Shown piece after piece: positions 48,693-57,209 of a stretch of 64,000 nt of DNA (position 1 is the first letter of the stretch; every line of letters begins with the position of its first letter). The translations under genes were made by a program, and so were the position numbers. The DNA is from an uncultured Selenomonadaceae bacterium (GTDB lineage Bacteria; Bacillota; Negativicutes; Selenomonadales; Selenomonadaceae). Location: NCBI GenBank assembly GCA_902778455.1, contig CACYXR010000001.1:1-64000 (forward strand), in the 5' to 3' direction. The notes under the pieces were generated by a model, which did not search any database, was not told where the DNA came from, and was given only the letters and a program-made list of their open reading frames with translations.

Positions 48693-50108
48693 CGTCTCGT
48701 CTCCCACGAACCGCAACGCTTCCTCCAGGAACGCGAGGCAGACCGTCTCGGAGATTTTCGCTTTCTCTTTACCGTCCGTAATTTTTCGGATTTTCTTTTC
48801 AAGTTTATTCTTGAGCTTTTTCGTCCGCTTGTCATCGCCGGCTTTCAAGGCTTCGAGCAAATCCAGAGCCAGGCCGTCCGCTTCGGCGAGATGTTCCAGC
48901 CGCTTCAACTGATATTTGCATTCGCGCCTCTGCTTTCCCGGCAGCCTTCCCTGCAACGTTTTCGCAGCGTTTTTCAGTGTATCTGTTTTTTCCCGCAGAT
49001 TCGCGAGACAGATATCGGCGTTTTCCCCGGCCGGCCATACTCGCCAAAACTCGTCCATTTCGGCGCGGAGCGCCGAGCCGTCCTGCCGCCCGATATTCGC
49101 CCAGTGGTTTTCGAGATGCTGCGACTGGTCGGCAAACAATTCCATTTGCGGCGCAAGCTCGCCGTATTGCTCCCGGATTGCTTTTTCCCAGGCAGCCTGC
49201 GGCTCGTAGCTTTCCGGCGCGAGGGCATAGTCCGCGCCCGTGGCGAGCGCTATTTTCGACATTTCCGCCGAGGCCATCGGGTTGAAGAAAACCGCAGGGA
49301 CGTCTCCCGTCTTCGGCAGGTTTTCCACCGGGCCGAGCGCCAGCTTATCCTCCATGTAATCGTTGACCGGATAATTCCACCAAAGGCCGAGCCGCCGCCC
49401 GTAAAGAGCCGCCGCTTCGTCCAGGCTTTTCTCGGAAAGGCCGCTCCGCGCCACGCCGTCGCCGGTGAAAAGCGGCGTCGCGTCCGACGGAAGCCCACGT
49501 GAAAAATCCTTCGTATATTGTTTTGCTCTGCCGTTCGCCTCCCGCATATCGGCAAGATAATATTCGGTCGGCACGGTAATCAGCGGCGATACGTCGCCGT
49601 GCGCCTTGACGAAGTGTTCGTCCAGCCATCGCAAAAGCTCCGACTGCCCGGCGCCGTCCTTTTCCGTGATGTCGTCGAAGAAGACCGCGAAATCCCGCAC
49701 GCCGAGCGTATAAACCGAATCGAGCTTTGCCAGCAGCTTTTCCCTGTCCATCGCGCCGTGGATCAGCGCATAAGACGCGTCGAGGCCAGGCGACAGCGCG
49801 TAAATGAATCTCACATCATGCTTCTGGGCCGCGCAAATCAGCTTCGCCAGCTTTTTCCGCTGGGATTCCGGGTAAGGCTCGCGCCATTTCTCCCGATGAT
49901 AGGGGTCGTCCTTCGGCGCGTAGATGTAAGCGTTCAATCCGTGCGCCCCGCAAAAGGCCATCATGTCGACGCGCTGCTCCTGGGTCCACGGCTTGCCGTA
50001 AAAGCCCTCGACAACGCCGCGAAGAGGAATCGGCGCAGCCTGCGCGAAAACGGCGAAAAATGCGCAGAAGGCGAACAGGAGGATTGCCGCTATTTTTTTC
50101 AGGCTCAT
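48675..50108 (-). CDS. Secreted GH84-type beta-N-acetylglucosaminidase
   Basis: A 477-aa exported glycoside hydrolase (signal peptide to about residue 24). GH84 hallmarks: RGVVEGFYGKPWT (30-42), YIYAPKDDPYHREKWREPYP and the paired catalytic aspartates FFDD (145-146), with GLWWNYPVND downstream. It would release GlcNAc from glycoproteins or wall fragments by substrate-assisted catalysis. The last 100 residues are Lys/Glu-rich helices. The start ATG 50108 overlaps the stop of the previous gene by ATGA. Confidence 0.88.
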   Translation of the reverse strand: MSLKKIAAILLFAFCAFFAVFAQAAPIPLRGVVEGFYGKPWTQEQRVDMMAFCGAHGLNAYIYAPKDDPYHREKWREPYPESQRKKLAKLICAAQKHDVRFIYALSPGLDASYALIHGAMDREKLLAKLDSVYTLGVRDFAVFFDDITEKDGAGQSELLRWLDEHFVKAHGDVSPLITVPTEYYLADMREANGRAKQYTKDFSRGLPSDATPLFTGDGVARSGLSEKSLDEAAALYGRRLGLWWNYPVNDYMEDKLALGPVENLPKTGDVPAVFFNPMASAEMSKIALATGADYALAPESYEPQAAWEKAIREQYGELAPQMELFADQSQHLENHWANIGRQDGSALRAEMDEFWRVWPAGENADICLANLREKTDTLKNAAKTLQGRLPGKQRRECKYQLKRLEHLAEADGLALDLLEALKAGDDKRTKKLKNKLEKKIRKITDGKEKAKISETVCLAFLEEALRFVGDETKKSCP

Positions 50109-51418
50109 TTCTTCTTTCCCTTGACCGCGTCCATCATGATTTTCTGGTTTGCCAGCGCCGCCTCGTTGTTGTCGTGGATCTCGTCCGTCACGATGAAGAA
50201 ATCCTTCCACGCGGCTTCATAGTCCCCCAGCTTCGCGTGGGCGATACCGATGCCGACGCGGGCGTCCGCCGACTGCGGGTTCAGCGCAAGCTCCTGCTCG
50301 AAGTCCGCGATCGCGTCTTTGTAGCGGTCCGCCAGCAGATAAAGATTGCCCCGATTGTACCACGGCTGCGGCAGCATCGGGTCGAGAGCGATGGCCGCCG
50401 TGTAGTCGGCCTTGGCTTTCGCCAGGTCGTGCAGCGCCTCGTAGCAGATCGCCCGATCCAGATACGCCTCGGCGGACGGCGAAAGCTCAAGGGCCTTGTC
50501 GTAGTCCAGGATCGCCCGCTCCAGCTCGCCGGCATAGAACCTCGCCACGGCGCGGCGGATGTAAGCGTTCGGGTCGTCCGGCGCGCGGCGCACAGCTTCG
50601 GACGCGTTCAAAAGGGATGTGGGCGAACCGTCGGGCACCTTCGCCTGCCGCCAGAGATTCAGGATGTCCTGCCCGTAGTAAGTGCCGGGCACGGCCCATT
50701 TGCCGTTCAGACCGGTCCACATCTTGACGACGCCGTATATTTCCGGATGTTTCTCGATGACCAGTTCATAGCGCGGGTCGACGAGCTCCGTCTCCGGCCT
50801 GCGGGTCGTGGTGTAGACCATCAAATGCTGGATATGGGCGCGGACGCCGAGCTGCGCCGTCTCGAACCGCGCTCCTGGCTCATGGTTGCCCGTAGCACCG
50901 AGGCCGCAATAGTTGTTCTGGTCCGCCGTCACGTCGCCGCCGTATTTGAAGAAGCCGGTTTCCTTGCAGGCCTGGCAGAGCGCGATGTCGGCGCGGATGC
51001 CTTCACGTCCTGCTTCCTCGTAATAATAGTGGACGAGCTCTTCCACCGTGCAGGAAATATCCGGCGTCGAGTTGCGCCGCAGGATGAAATCGACCATCTG
51101 CTTTTCCGTGGCCTCGGAACGGCCGAAGATCGTCACATCCTCAAGGTCGCGCCCCTTCGGCAGGACCGGCGTCTGAAAGGAGCCGCCCATCGTCCACGCG
51201 GCGGCCTCCAGCTTCGCCGTATCGAGTTTCCCCGGCGGCGCGGACGGAAACTCAATCTTTGCCTCCGCCTTGTCCTTCTTGTCATGAGCTCTGGCCCCGC
51301 AGGTCGCGCCGGGCGCATAGGAAGAATTATCCGCCTGTGGCGAAGCGAAAAAGCAGCCGAGGCAAAGGAACCCCGCCGCCGAAGCGGAAATCAAAGCTGC
51401 TTTAGAAAATGTTTTCAT
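50105..51418 (-). CDS. Glucosaminidase domain - TPR protein
   Basis: A 437-aa exported protein. After an N-terminal hydrophobic segment (ALISASAAGFLCLGCFFA, with a possible lipobox LCLGC) comes a GH73-like glucosaminidase domain (about 115-260; ADIALCQACKETGFFKYG, NNYCGLGATGNHEP). From about 275 there are TPR repeats (AYIRRAVARFYAGELERAIL and YNRGNLYLLADRYKDAIADF). It probably cuts peptidoglycan glycan strands, with TPRs recruiting partners. Its start overlaps the DUF3781 stop by ATGA. Confidence 0.85.
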   Translation of the reverse strand: MKTFSKAALISASAAGFLCLGCFFASPQADNSSYAPGATCGARAHDKKDKAEAKIEFPSAPPGKLDTAKLEAAAWTMGGSFQTPVLPKGRDLEDVTIFGRSEATEKQMVDFILRRNSTPDISCTVEELVHYYYEEAGREGIRADIALCQACKETGFFKYGGDVTADQNNYCGLGATGNHEPGARFETAQLGVRAHIQHLMVYTTTRRPETELVDPRYELVIEKHPEIYGVVKMWTGLNGKWAVPGTYYGQDILNLWRQAKVPDGSPTSLLNASEAVRRAPDDPNAYIRRAVARFYAGELERAILDYDKALELSPSAEAYLDRAICYEALHDLAKAKADYTAAIALDPMLPQPWYNRGNLYLLADRYKDAIADFEQELALNPQSADARVGIGIAHAKLGDYEAAWKDFFIVTDEIHDNNEAALANQKIMMDAVKGKKK

Positions 51419-51669
51419 CGTACCCCTCCCGTTTTATGTGCGGTAATTACCGTATAGCTTCCGGCGTTGACAGTCAGCGTGCAGCCGCACGACGTGATAT
51501 AGAAGTTCTTGCCCCGCCGCTTGATGACAGCGTCCGGCGCAGTTATCCGTTCTTTGCACCACGCGATGACATCGTCTTCATCGGGCGCGGCGTTGCGCCG
51601 AATCCGTTCTTCCCCCATGGTTGTGGTGTGGAGATTCTTTAGCAGCGCTGCCAGCTCCGGCTCCGTCAT
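51415..51669 (-). CDS. DUF3781 family protein
   Basis: An 84-aa cytoplasmic protein matching the DUF3781 pattern: LLKNLHTTTMGEERIRRN, VIAWCKERI, KGKN(W/F)Y-like RGKNFYIT and TVNAGSYTVITAHK. Function unknown. It overlaps both neighbours by 4 bases, so it is embedded in the wall-scavenging operon. Confidence 0.8.
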   Translation of the reverse strand: MTEPELAALLKNLHTTTMGEERIRRNAAPDEDDVIAWCKERITAPDAVIKRRGKNFYITSCGCTLTVNAGSYTVITAHKTGGVR

Positions 51670-52466
51670 TTCAGGTATTTTTCTTCAAGCTTCGTCATCG
51701 TGCCGTCCATACGAAGCTCGGCGAGAACGAAATTGATATAGTTCAGGAATTCCTGGTCGCCTTTCTGCATCAAGATGCCGCAGGAATGGCGGGTGAACGG
51801 GCGATCCACCATCGGCGCTGCGAGGCGGCTGTCGAGCCGCACATAATGATTCGCCTCGACGACCTCGGTGATCATGACGTCGGCCTCCCCTTCGGCGATG
51901 CGCGACGGAATTTCCGCGTTCTGCTGATGGACGATCAATTTCGCGCGTTTGAAGTTCGCATGGGCGAATTTCTCATTGGTTCCGCCCGGATTGATCATCA
52001 CGCGCACGTCGGGCTTGTCGATGTCCTCGAGGCTTTGGAACTTCTTAGCGTCCTCTTTGCGGCAGAGGATCGTCTTGCCGAAATAGCCGACGCCGTAGCC
52101 GTCGGACATGGCCATGATTTTGGCACGGGCGTAGTTGCGGGAAATGCCGCAGAGCGCGATATCGAACTTGTCCGCCAACGTATCCTCGGTCAACGTCGGC
52201 CAGCTCGTCGGCACATACTCGATTGTCACGCCCAGTGAATCGGCGATGATCTGCGTCAGTTCCGCGTCAATGCCCTCATACGCCCCCGTCTCGGGGTTCA
52301 AATACGACATCGGGCGATAATCCCCCGTCGAGCCGACACGGATCGTGCCTCGCTCCGCGATGTCCTCCAGCCGCCCGGCGTCCGCTCTCGTCGGCACAAA
52401 CAACAGCGCCGCCAGCGCGAATACCGCCCACAGGAACAACAATCGACCATTTCTTGCATACTTCAT
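51666..52466 (-). CDS. PheC-like periplasmic protein (cyclohexadienyl dehydratase or binding protein)
   Basis: A 266-aa exported protein of the solute-binding family 3 fold. Its sequence follows the PheC pattern closely: IRVGSTGDYRPMSYLNPETG, PTSWPTLTEDTL, FDIALCGISRNYARA, VRVMINPGGTNEKFA and ADVMITEVVEANHY. PheC converts prephenate or arogenate in the periplasm, having evolved from amino-acid-binding proteins; whether the catalytic residues are all present needs alignment. No permease or ATPase is adjacent, which favours an enzyme. ATG 52466 follows AAGGAAG. Confidence 0.8.
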   Translation of the reverse strand: MKYARNGRLLFLWAVFALAALLFVPTRADAGRLEDIAERGTIRVGSTGDYRPMSYLNPETGAYEGIDAELTQIIADSLGVTIEYVPTSWPTLTEDTLADKFDIALCGISRNYARAKIMAMSDGYGVGYFGKTILCRKEDAKKFQSLEDIDKPDVRVMINPGGTNEKFAHANFKRAKLIVHQQNAEIPSRIAEGEADVMITEVVEANHYVRLDSRLAAPMVDRPFTRHSCGILMQKGDQEFLNYINFVLAELRMDGTMTKLEEKYLK

Positions 52467-52489
52467 TTTCTTTCTTCCTTTCCTTCTAT

Positions 52490-52510
52490 TTTGCCTTCCC
52501 TTATGGGGAG
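52490..52510. repeat. Remnant of the CTTGCCTTCCCC repeat
   Basis: TTTGCCTTCCCTTATGGGGAG matches only the outer end of the family. It lies between the PTS gene stop and the PheC-like gene. Confidence 0.4.
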
Positions 52511-52518
52511 AACTAAAC

Positions 52519-53895
52519 TTATTCCTCCTCCGGATCGTCAAAGCCCAGCAGCCACGTCGCGGAAAAGCCAACGACATAGGCGACGGCAACGCCCAAGAGG
52601 TACATCAGGATATGATCCGTGGCGCCCGCCAACGGCAGGCCGGAAATTCCCAGCGTCGCCGCGCCCACCGCGAAATGCGCCTGCACTGCGCCGCCCGCCG
52701 CGCCGCCGATACAGGCCCCGATAAAGGGCTTGCCCAACGGCAGCGTAACGCCGTAAATCAGCGGCTCGCCGACGCCCATCAGGCCGACGGGCAGCGCCGA
52801 CGCCACGATTTTTTTCAGCCGCCGGCTTTTCGTCTTCAGATAGACCGCCGCCGAGGCGCCCACCTGCCCCGCACCCGCCATGGCGAGAATCGGCAGCAGG
52901 ATCGTCACGCCGTACCGTGCAATCAAATCCACATGGATCGGCGTCATCGCCTGATGAACGCCGAGCATGACGATCGGCAGCCATAGCCCGCCGAGCACGA
53001 AGCCCGTGAGCGCGCCGCCCGACGCGATAGCCGCCGTCGCCGTCCGCCCGATCCAGTCCGAAAGAACGCCGCCGACGGGCTGCAAAACGAAAATCGTCGC
53101 CGCGCCCGCAAAAAGAACTGTCAAAAGCGGCGTCAGAAACAAATCGAACAGCTCCGGCACAACCTTATGCAGCCGCTTCTCGAGCCATGCGCCCAGCGCC
53201 GCCGCCAGCACCACGGAAATCACGCCGCCCCGCCCCGGCACCAACGGCGCATCCGAAAACGCCACATTCGCCAGCCCCGGATGGCTGACAATCGCCGCCA
53301 ACACGCCGCCGAGAATCGGCGAGCCGCCGAAAACCTGCGCCGCGCTCCAGCCGACGAAAAGATTCATACCCCAAAAAACGGCGTTGCCGAATACCGAAAG
53401 CAGTTTCACGAACGGCGCGTTCGCCATCTCCGGCGCGAGCTTCAGATAGACGCCCAGGACGCCGGTAATCAGCCCGCAGGCGATAAAGCCGGGAATCAGC
53501 GGCAGGAAGATGCTCGCGATACGGCGAAACAGCAGCTTGACCGGCGTCGCGTTCTTCGCGCGGATGGCCGCCTGCAGTTCCTTCCCGTCTCCAACCTCCG
53601 CCCTGGCGTCTGGCTTTCTCTGCTCCGCCTTTTTGCCGACCTCCATCATTGTCCGAACCTCGTCGGCGATTGCCTGCGCGCGACCCGGCCCCAAAACCAC
53701 TTGGAATTCGTCCCCGGCGTCGACGACGCCCAGCACGCCCTTGACGCCTTTGACCGACGCGACCAGCGTCTCATCCTTTCGGACGAGATGCACCCGAAGC
53801 CGCGTCATGCAATTCGCCGCCTGCAAAATATTATCCGCACCGCCGAGTTTTTCGTAAATCTCCCGCGCGATCCGTACCTGCTCCCCGTCAGCCAT
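52519..53895 (-). CDS. PTS EIIBC, MurNAc/glucosidase-family (MurP-like)
   Basis: A 458-aa phosphotransferase permease that imports and phosphorylates a sugar. EIIB is at 1-90 with the phosphorylated cysteine in AANCMTRLRVHL (Cys29); EIIC follows from about 125 (FLPLIPGFIACGLITG, VFGVHQ-like MLGVHQAMTPIH, GVGEPLIYGVTLP). The EIIB-EIIC order and the GEPLIYG segment resemble MurP, which takes up MurNAc. There is no EIIA domain, also as in MurP, which borrows one. Neighbouring glucosaminidases support an amino-sugar substrate. ATG 53895 is preferred over upstream codons. Confidence 0.85.
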   Translation of the reverse strand: MADGEQVRIAREIYEKLGGADNILQAANCMTRLRVHLVRKDETLVASVKGVKGVLGVVDAGDEFQVVLGPGRAQAIADEVRTMMEVGKKAEQRKPDARAEVGDGKELQAAIRAKNATPVKLLFRRIASIFLPLIPGFIACGLITGVLGVYLKLAPEMANAPFVKLLSVFGNAVFWGMNLFVGWSAAQVFGGSPILGGVLAAIVSHPGLANVAFSDAPLVPGRGGVISVVLAAALGAWLEKRLHKVVPELFDLFLTPLLTVLFAGAATIFVLQPVGGVLSDWIGRTATAAIASGGALTGFVLGGLWLPIVMLGVHQAMTPIHVDLIARYGVTILLPILAMAGAGQVGASAAVYLKTKSRRLKKIVASALPVGLMGVGEPLIYGVTLPLGKPFIGACIGGAAGGAVQAHFAVGAATLGISGLPLAGATDHILMYLLGVAVAYVVGFSATWLLGFDDPEEE

Positions 53896-54011
53896 TCCGA
53901 AAAATCCCCCCGTTGCCGTATTGTTCCGCAAATCGATATATCTTCAGTATACCACAACAAGGATCTGCAACGAAAGCGCCTTGATCCACGCGAAAGAAGC
54001 CGGCGCCGGAT

Positions 54012-54305
54012 TCACTCGATCCATTCTTCGCCCCTGCTTCTTGCATGGACGCCGTCAACCCTTTGCATATATCTCTCTTCCATGATGATCCGTAAAGCGT
54101 CGCCGATGTCGCTCTGCTCAAATGTCGAAAACGAAACGTCGCTTTTTACAAAAATGCGGAGCATCTCCGGCGGCACGAAGGATATCGTCGAAGAATCATC
54201 GTCAAGACTCAAACTGATCCCGTTGCCGTCACCGTCATATTTCAACCATGAAAAAGGAATTTCAGCAAGCTCCAGGATTTTCGCGACACGCTCCAGCTTA
54301 TTCAT
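54012..54305 (-). CDS. Small cytoplasmic protein of unknown function
   Basis: A 97-aa protein starting MNKLERVAKILELAEIPFSW with AAGGAAGG 7 bases before ATG 54305. It is acidic (DGDGNGISLSLDDDSSTISF), has no signal or membrane segment, and ends RSRGEEWIE. The pattern resembles small phage- or toxin-immunity-type proteins but I cannot name a family. Confidence 0.55.
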   Translation of the reverse strand: MNKLERVAKILELAEIPFSWLKYDGDGNGISLSLDDDSSTISFVPPEMLRIFVKSDVSFSTFEQSDIGDALRIIMEERYMQRVDGVHARSRGEEWIE

Positions 54306-54386
54306 AATGCACCTTCCTTTCCCGAAACGGAGGATCCAACGCCCTTCCCGAAATCGGCGGCTCAAAGAAACAGCCGTCGTCATTGC
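54306..54386. other. Start of a 389-base gap with no gene
   Basis: Between 54305 and the ATG at 54695 there is no gene. The gap holds the repeat element (54387-54554), a promoter (54631-54660) and about 80 bases here with nothing recognisable. Confidence 0.5.
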
Positions 54387-54554
54387 TTAAGGAAACACTG
54401 ATTAAGTCAATTCGTGCATCTGTCGAGGGATTTTTTCGACTGTCTAGGAAAAGCCCTCGAAGTCGTAGCATCGCTACGTCGAGAGGGATTTGACAACGAC
54501 AGGCGGAAAAAGACACGACAGGGGCGCGGAGGGACTTATTCAGTGGTTCCTTAA
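54387..54554 (+). mobile_element. Full-length MITE-like element, TTAAGGAA family
   Basis: A 168-bp element. The ends TTAAGGAAACACTGATTAAG (54387) and its counterpart TTATTCAGTGGTTCCTTAA (54554) are inverted repeats of about 22 bp with two mismatches. The centre has the palindrome CGTAGCATCGCTACG. It has no coding capacity. Partial copies lie at 1661-1758 and 43918-44066. Confidence 0.85.
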
Positions 54555-54630
54555 CGACCAGTTTACCATAATTCCCCGGATATGATAACCCCGCCGCAAT
54601 GCTTTATATCAAATAAATCCCTCCGCGGGA

Positions 54631-54660
54631 TTGAAGATGGACGCCGAAAAATGATATAAT
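54631..54660 (+). promoter_or_regulatory. Promoter of the two secreted-protein genes
   Basis: TTGAAG (54631-54636), an 18-base spacer and TATAAT (54655-54660), 34 bases upstream of ATG 54695. Confidence 0.7.
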
Positions 54661-54694
54661 TAATTGAACAAGCATTATAAGGAGGAGGGGTTTC

Positions 54695-55414
54695 ATGAGC
54701 AGACAAACACAAACCGCTTGGTTCCGCGTCTTCTCCGCGCTGCTGCTGGGCGTCTGGCTGGCACTCTTGCCGCAGGCGGCGTCGGCGGAGAAGATTGACT
54801 GGAAGGACAAGGCCTATGACTTTTCCCGCGTACGAAGGGTCCTGATTTACGACGTCGACCTTTCTGCGGCGAATCTCGGCGGCGAAATGAAGGCGCGCAA
54901 GTTCAGCAGCGAATACCTGGAATACACAAAGAAGCTTGGCTGCGAGATCGTGACCGAGGAGCAGGCTTGGCGGCGCATCTCTTTGGCTATCGGCGTCGAT
55001 CTCGATGCGCTGCAGAAGACCGACCCCGCAAAAGCGCAGGCGCTCTTCACGGAAAATCTGACGAAAGTGGCCGACGCCTATATCAAAGGCCGCGTGATAA
55101 AATGGGATAACTCCTATTATATCAAGCCGGAACGCACAGTCTGGGAGCAGAAGCGCATCGACCGCAGCTACCGCGACCGAGACGGAAGATGGGTCAACGA
55201 TTACTACTATGTCACGGTACCCGTCACCTATCCGCCCCAACGCGTCGACGTCTCAACCCTAAATATGGGCTTCGAGGCTTACGACGCACGGACGGGCAAA
55301 TTGTTCTTCGGGCGCGAGGACTACCGCGACCGTGAGGACTACTATGCGCAGGACGGCATGTACGAACGCATCTGCAAATCTTTTTTCAGCGATCTCGGAA
55401 GCAAACTTCATTGA
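54695..55414 (+). CDS. Secreted protein of unknown function
   Basis: A 239-aa exported protein with AAGGAGGAGG upstream; the signal peptide runs to LPQAASA (about 30). Segments YDFSRVRRVLIYDVDL, GRVIKWDNSYYIKPE, RDGRWVNDYYYVTVPV and FEAYDARTGKLFFGREDYRDRE are typical of a beta-rich DUF4136-like or LptE-like secreted fold, but I cannot assign it. It is followed 21 bases later by another secreted protein, likely in the same transcript. Confidence 0.75.
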   Translation: MSRQTQTAWFRVFSALLLGVWLALLPQAASAEKIDWKDKAYDFSRVRRVLIYDVDLSAANLGGEMKARKFSSEYLEYTKKLGCEIVTEEQAWRRISLAIGVDLDALQKTDPAKAQALFTENLTKVADAYIKGRVIKWDNSYYIKPERTVWEQKRIDRSYRDRDGRWVNDYYYVTVPVTYPPQRVDVSTLNMGFEAYDARTGKLFFGREDYRDREDYYAQDGMYERICKSFFSDLGSKLH

Positions 55415-55435
55415 TATGAGTTAGGAGGAAAAATT

Positions 55436-56404
55436 ATGAGCAAATTGAGCAAATTGGTAAAAATGGGCGGACGCGTCTTCGCCGGTGCACTGCTCTGCGG
55501 CTCGATGATGTTCGGGACGGTATCGGCGGAAGAGGCGCCCGCCATTGACGGCATGGAGGCGCTCCGCGAAGCAATCACCATGACCACGAATCAGGACCGC
55601 CGCGTTTTCCATCAGGATCTGCTGTTCTTCGCACCGTCGCTCCGCGCCGATCTCGACCTCATCGGCCAGACGATGGCGCACAAGCTCCGCATCGCCGGAA
55701 AAATCAGCCTGACTGCCATCGACGATCAGGCGAATACCACGGATTTGGCGATTCCGTTTTACATCGACCAGCAGAAAAAGGAAATGACCTTCTATTTCAA
55801 GCCGGACAAGAAATGGTACAAGTTCCAGACGCCGACGCTGGCAGCCTCTGCCATAGACGAACTGGCGACGCCCGACGAGCAGGAAGCCGACGAAATCCTT
55901 TCCACGGTCAAGGCGGTGACGGTACTCCGTGAGACTGATACCCAGCGCACGATGCTGGTCCAGCTTGACCCTGAGAAACTGGCGGACCTGGTCGCCCAGT
56001 ACAGCCAAAAATATCCCGCCGACAACGGCACTGCGAATGACGGCGACCTGCAAAAATCCGTCATGGGCTGCCTCGAGGCAGGCATCCGCCGCTCCAATAT
56101 CTGGTACACCTGGACGATCGATAAAGTCAGCCGTCGGACGGTCACGATGAGCTACAATCTTTCCTCGCTGCTTCAGGAAACTGCACGGGTCGGTTTGGAA
56201 ACGCACCCCGAGCTGCCGAACGGAGTCGCGCAAATGCTCGAAACCATCGCTTACTACAGCGACCTGAAGACCTATACGACCTTCCTGAACCCGAAAGCGG
56301 TCCAAAAACTGGACCTCCCCGAGGAAGCGAAGGAAGCCGTATCCGTGGATGACCTGACGCCTGCCGATGTAAAAACCGCAGACAAGGAACCCGCGGCGAA
56401 ATAA
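55436..56404 (+). CDS. Secreted protein of unknown function
   Basis: A 322-aa exported protein: signal peptide from MSKLSKLVKMGGRVFAGALL to TVSAEE. The body is hydrophilic and beta-rich (TFYFKPDKKWYKFQTP, SNIWYTWTIDKVSRRTVTMS) and ends with a Lys/Ala/Pro-rich tail KTADKEPAAK. It may be a lipoprotein-like carrier similar in plan to LolA/DUF6612-type proteins, but this is a guess. TAGGAGG lies 8 bases upstream of the start; a terminator follows. Confidence 0.75.
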   Translation: MSKLSKLVKMGGRVFAGALLCGSMMFGTVSAEEAPAIDGMEALREAITMTTNQDRRVFHQDLLFFAPSLRADLDLIGQTMAHKLRIAGKISLTAIDDQANTTDLAIPFYIDQQKKEMTFYFKPDKKWYKFQTPTLAASAIDELATPDEQEADEILSTVKAVTVLRETDTQRTMLVQLDPEKLADLVAQYSQKYPADNGTANDGDLQKSVMGCLEAGIRRSNIWYTWTIDKVSRRTVTMSYNLSSLLQETARVGLETHPELPNGVAQMLETIAYYSDLKTYTTFLNPKAVQKLDLPEEAKEAVSVDDLTPADVKTADKEPAAK

Positions 56405-56420
56405 GAAAGAAGTATAAAAC

Positions 56421-56453
56421 GAGGGGCACGGCAATCGCCGTGTCCCTTTTGTT
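56421..56453 (+). terminator. Terminator after the secreted-protein pair
   Basis: GGGGCACGGC (56423-56432) pairs with GCCGTGTCCC (56437-56446, one wobble) with a 4-base loop, followed by TTTTGTTTTC. Confidence 0.8.
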
Positions 56454-56456
56454 TTC

Positions 56457-56485
56457 TTTACTTCGCATGGGATAACTGCTATACT
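56457..56485 (+). promoter_or_regulatory. Promoter of the PIN toxin-antitoxin pair
   Basis: TTTACT (56457-56462), a 17-base spacer and TATACT (56480-56485), 31 bases before the antitoxin start. Confidence 0.55.
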
Positions 56486-56515
56486 GTATTCATAAGAAGA
56501 AAGGAAAGGAAGGGG

Positions 56516-56740
56516 ATGGGTATGACTTCCATACAACAGGAAGCATTTCAAATTATGCAAGAAATGCCGGATGAACAGCTTGTTTCCGTAATCCATTATA
56601 TGCGCACATTACAACCAAAGACGAGCAATAGCAAGAATCATTATTTGACGGACGCATTGACCGGGATTATCCCCTCGGATGTCGATTTTGATAAGGAGCG
56701 CCAGGAATTATTGGAGAAAAAGTATGCGGTTGTTGATTGA
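56516..56740 (+). CDS. Antitoxin of a PIN (VapBC-like) pair
   Basis: A 74-aa protein (or 72 aa from ATG 56522, which has the better-spaced AGGGG) starting MTSIQQEAFQIMQEMPDEQL. It has a helical N-terminus and an acidic C-terminal tail (DVDFDKERQELLEKKYAVVD), the type of tail that wraps the toxin. It overlaps the toxin gene by 17 bases. No clear DNA-binding motif is visible. Confidence 0.75.
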   Translation: MGMTSIQQEAFQIMQEMPDEQLVSVIHYMRTLQPKTSNSKNHYLTDALTGIIPSDVDFDKERQELLEKKYAVVD

Positions 56741-57140
56741 CGCAAATATCCTGGTTGATGTTTTGCAAAAAAGGCTTCCGCACTATGACTATTCGGCGCA
56801 AATCTGGAATTTGTGCGCGAATCACGAAGTTGAAGGCATAGTCTCATCACTAACATTTGCAAACATTGTATATGTCATGCGAAAACATTTGAATGCTGAA
56901 ACAATCTGCCAAGTTGCAGAAATGTTGACCCAGGTTTTTACGGTTGCAGATTTCACGTCAGACGACATGCAGGCGGCCGCCCAATTACGCTGGCGAGATT
57001 ATGAGGATGCCATTCAAGCTGTAACCGCGAAACGTTTGGGCGCGGACTATATCATCACGCGCAATGTCAAAGATTTTACGGATAGCCCAGTCCCTTTTGT
57101 TACACCTGAAATTTTCAAATTGCATATAATACGCAAGTGA
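56724..57140 (+). CDS. PIN-domain toxin (VapC-like)
   Basis: A 138-aa predicted ribonuclease. Acidic residues of the PIN active site are visible in MRLLIDANILVDVL (Asp6), DYEDAIQAVTAKRLGADYII and TRNVKDFTDS. ATG 56724 has GGAG 8 bases upstream and lies within the end of the antitoxin gene. A terminator follows. Confidence 0.85.
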   Translation: MRLLIDANILVDVLQKRLPHYDYSAQIWNLCANHEVEGIVSSLTFANIVYVMRKHLNAETICQVAEMLTQVFTVADFTSDDMQAAAQLRWRDYEDAIQAVTAKRLGADYIITRNVKDFTDSPVPFVTPEIFKLHIIRK

Positions 57141-57151
57141 TTCTTCTCAAT

Positions 57152-57195
57152 AAAATCCCCTGCGGGTTCCTTTGATTACCCGCAGGGGATTTTTT
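57152..57195. terminator. Bidirectional terminator between the PIN toxin and upp
   Basis: AAAATCCCCTGCGGGT (57152-57167) and ACCCGCAGGGGATTTT (57178-57193), a perfect 16-bp stem with flanking A and T runs suitable for both directions. Confidence 0.9.
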
Positions 57196-57209
57196 GCAGC
57201 CTATTCTTC

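Noticed and set aside
51666-52466. Ordinary amino-acid ABC transporter binding protein
   Set aside because: No permease or ATPase is adjacent, and the sequence pattern fits PheC more closely; kept as an alternative only.
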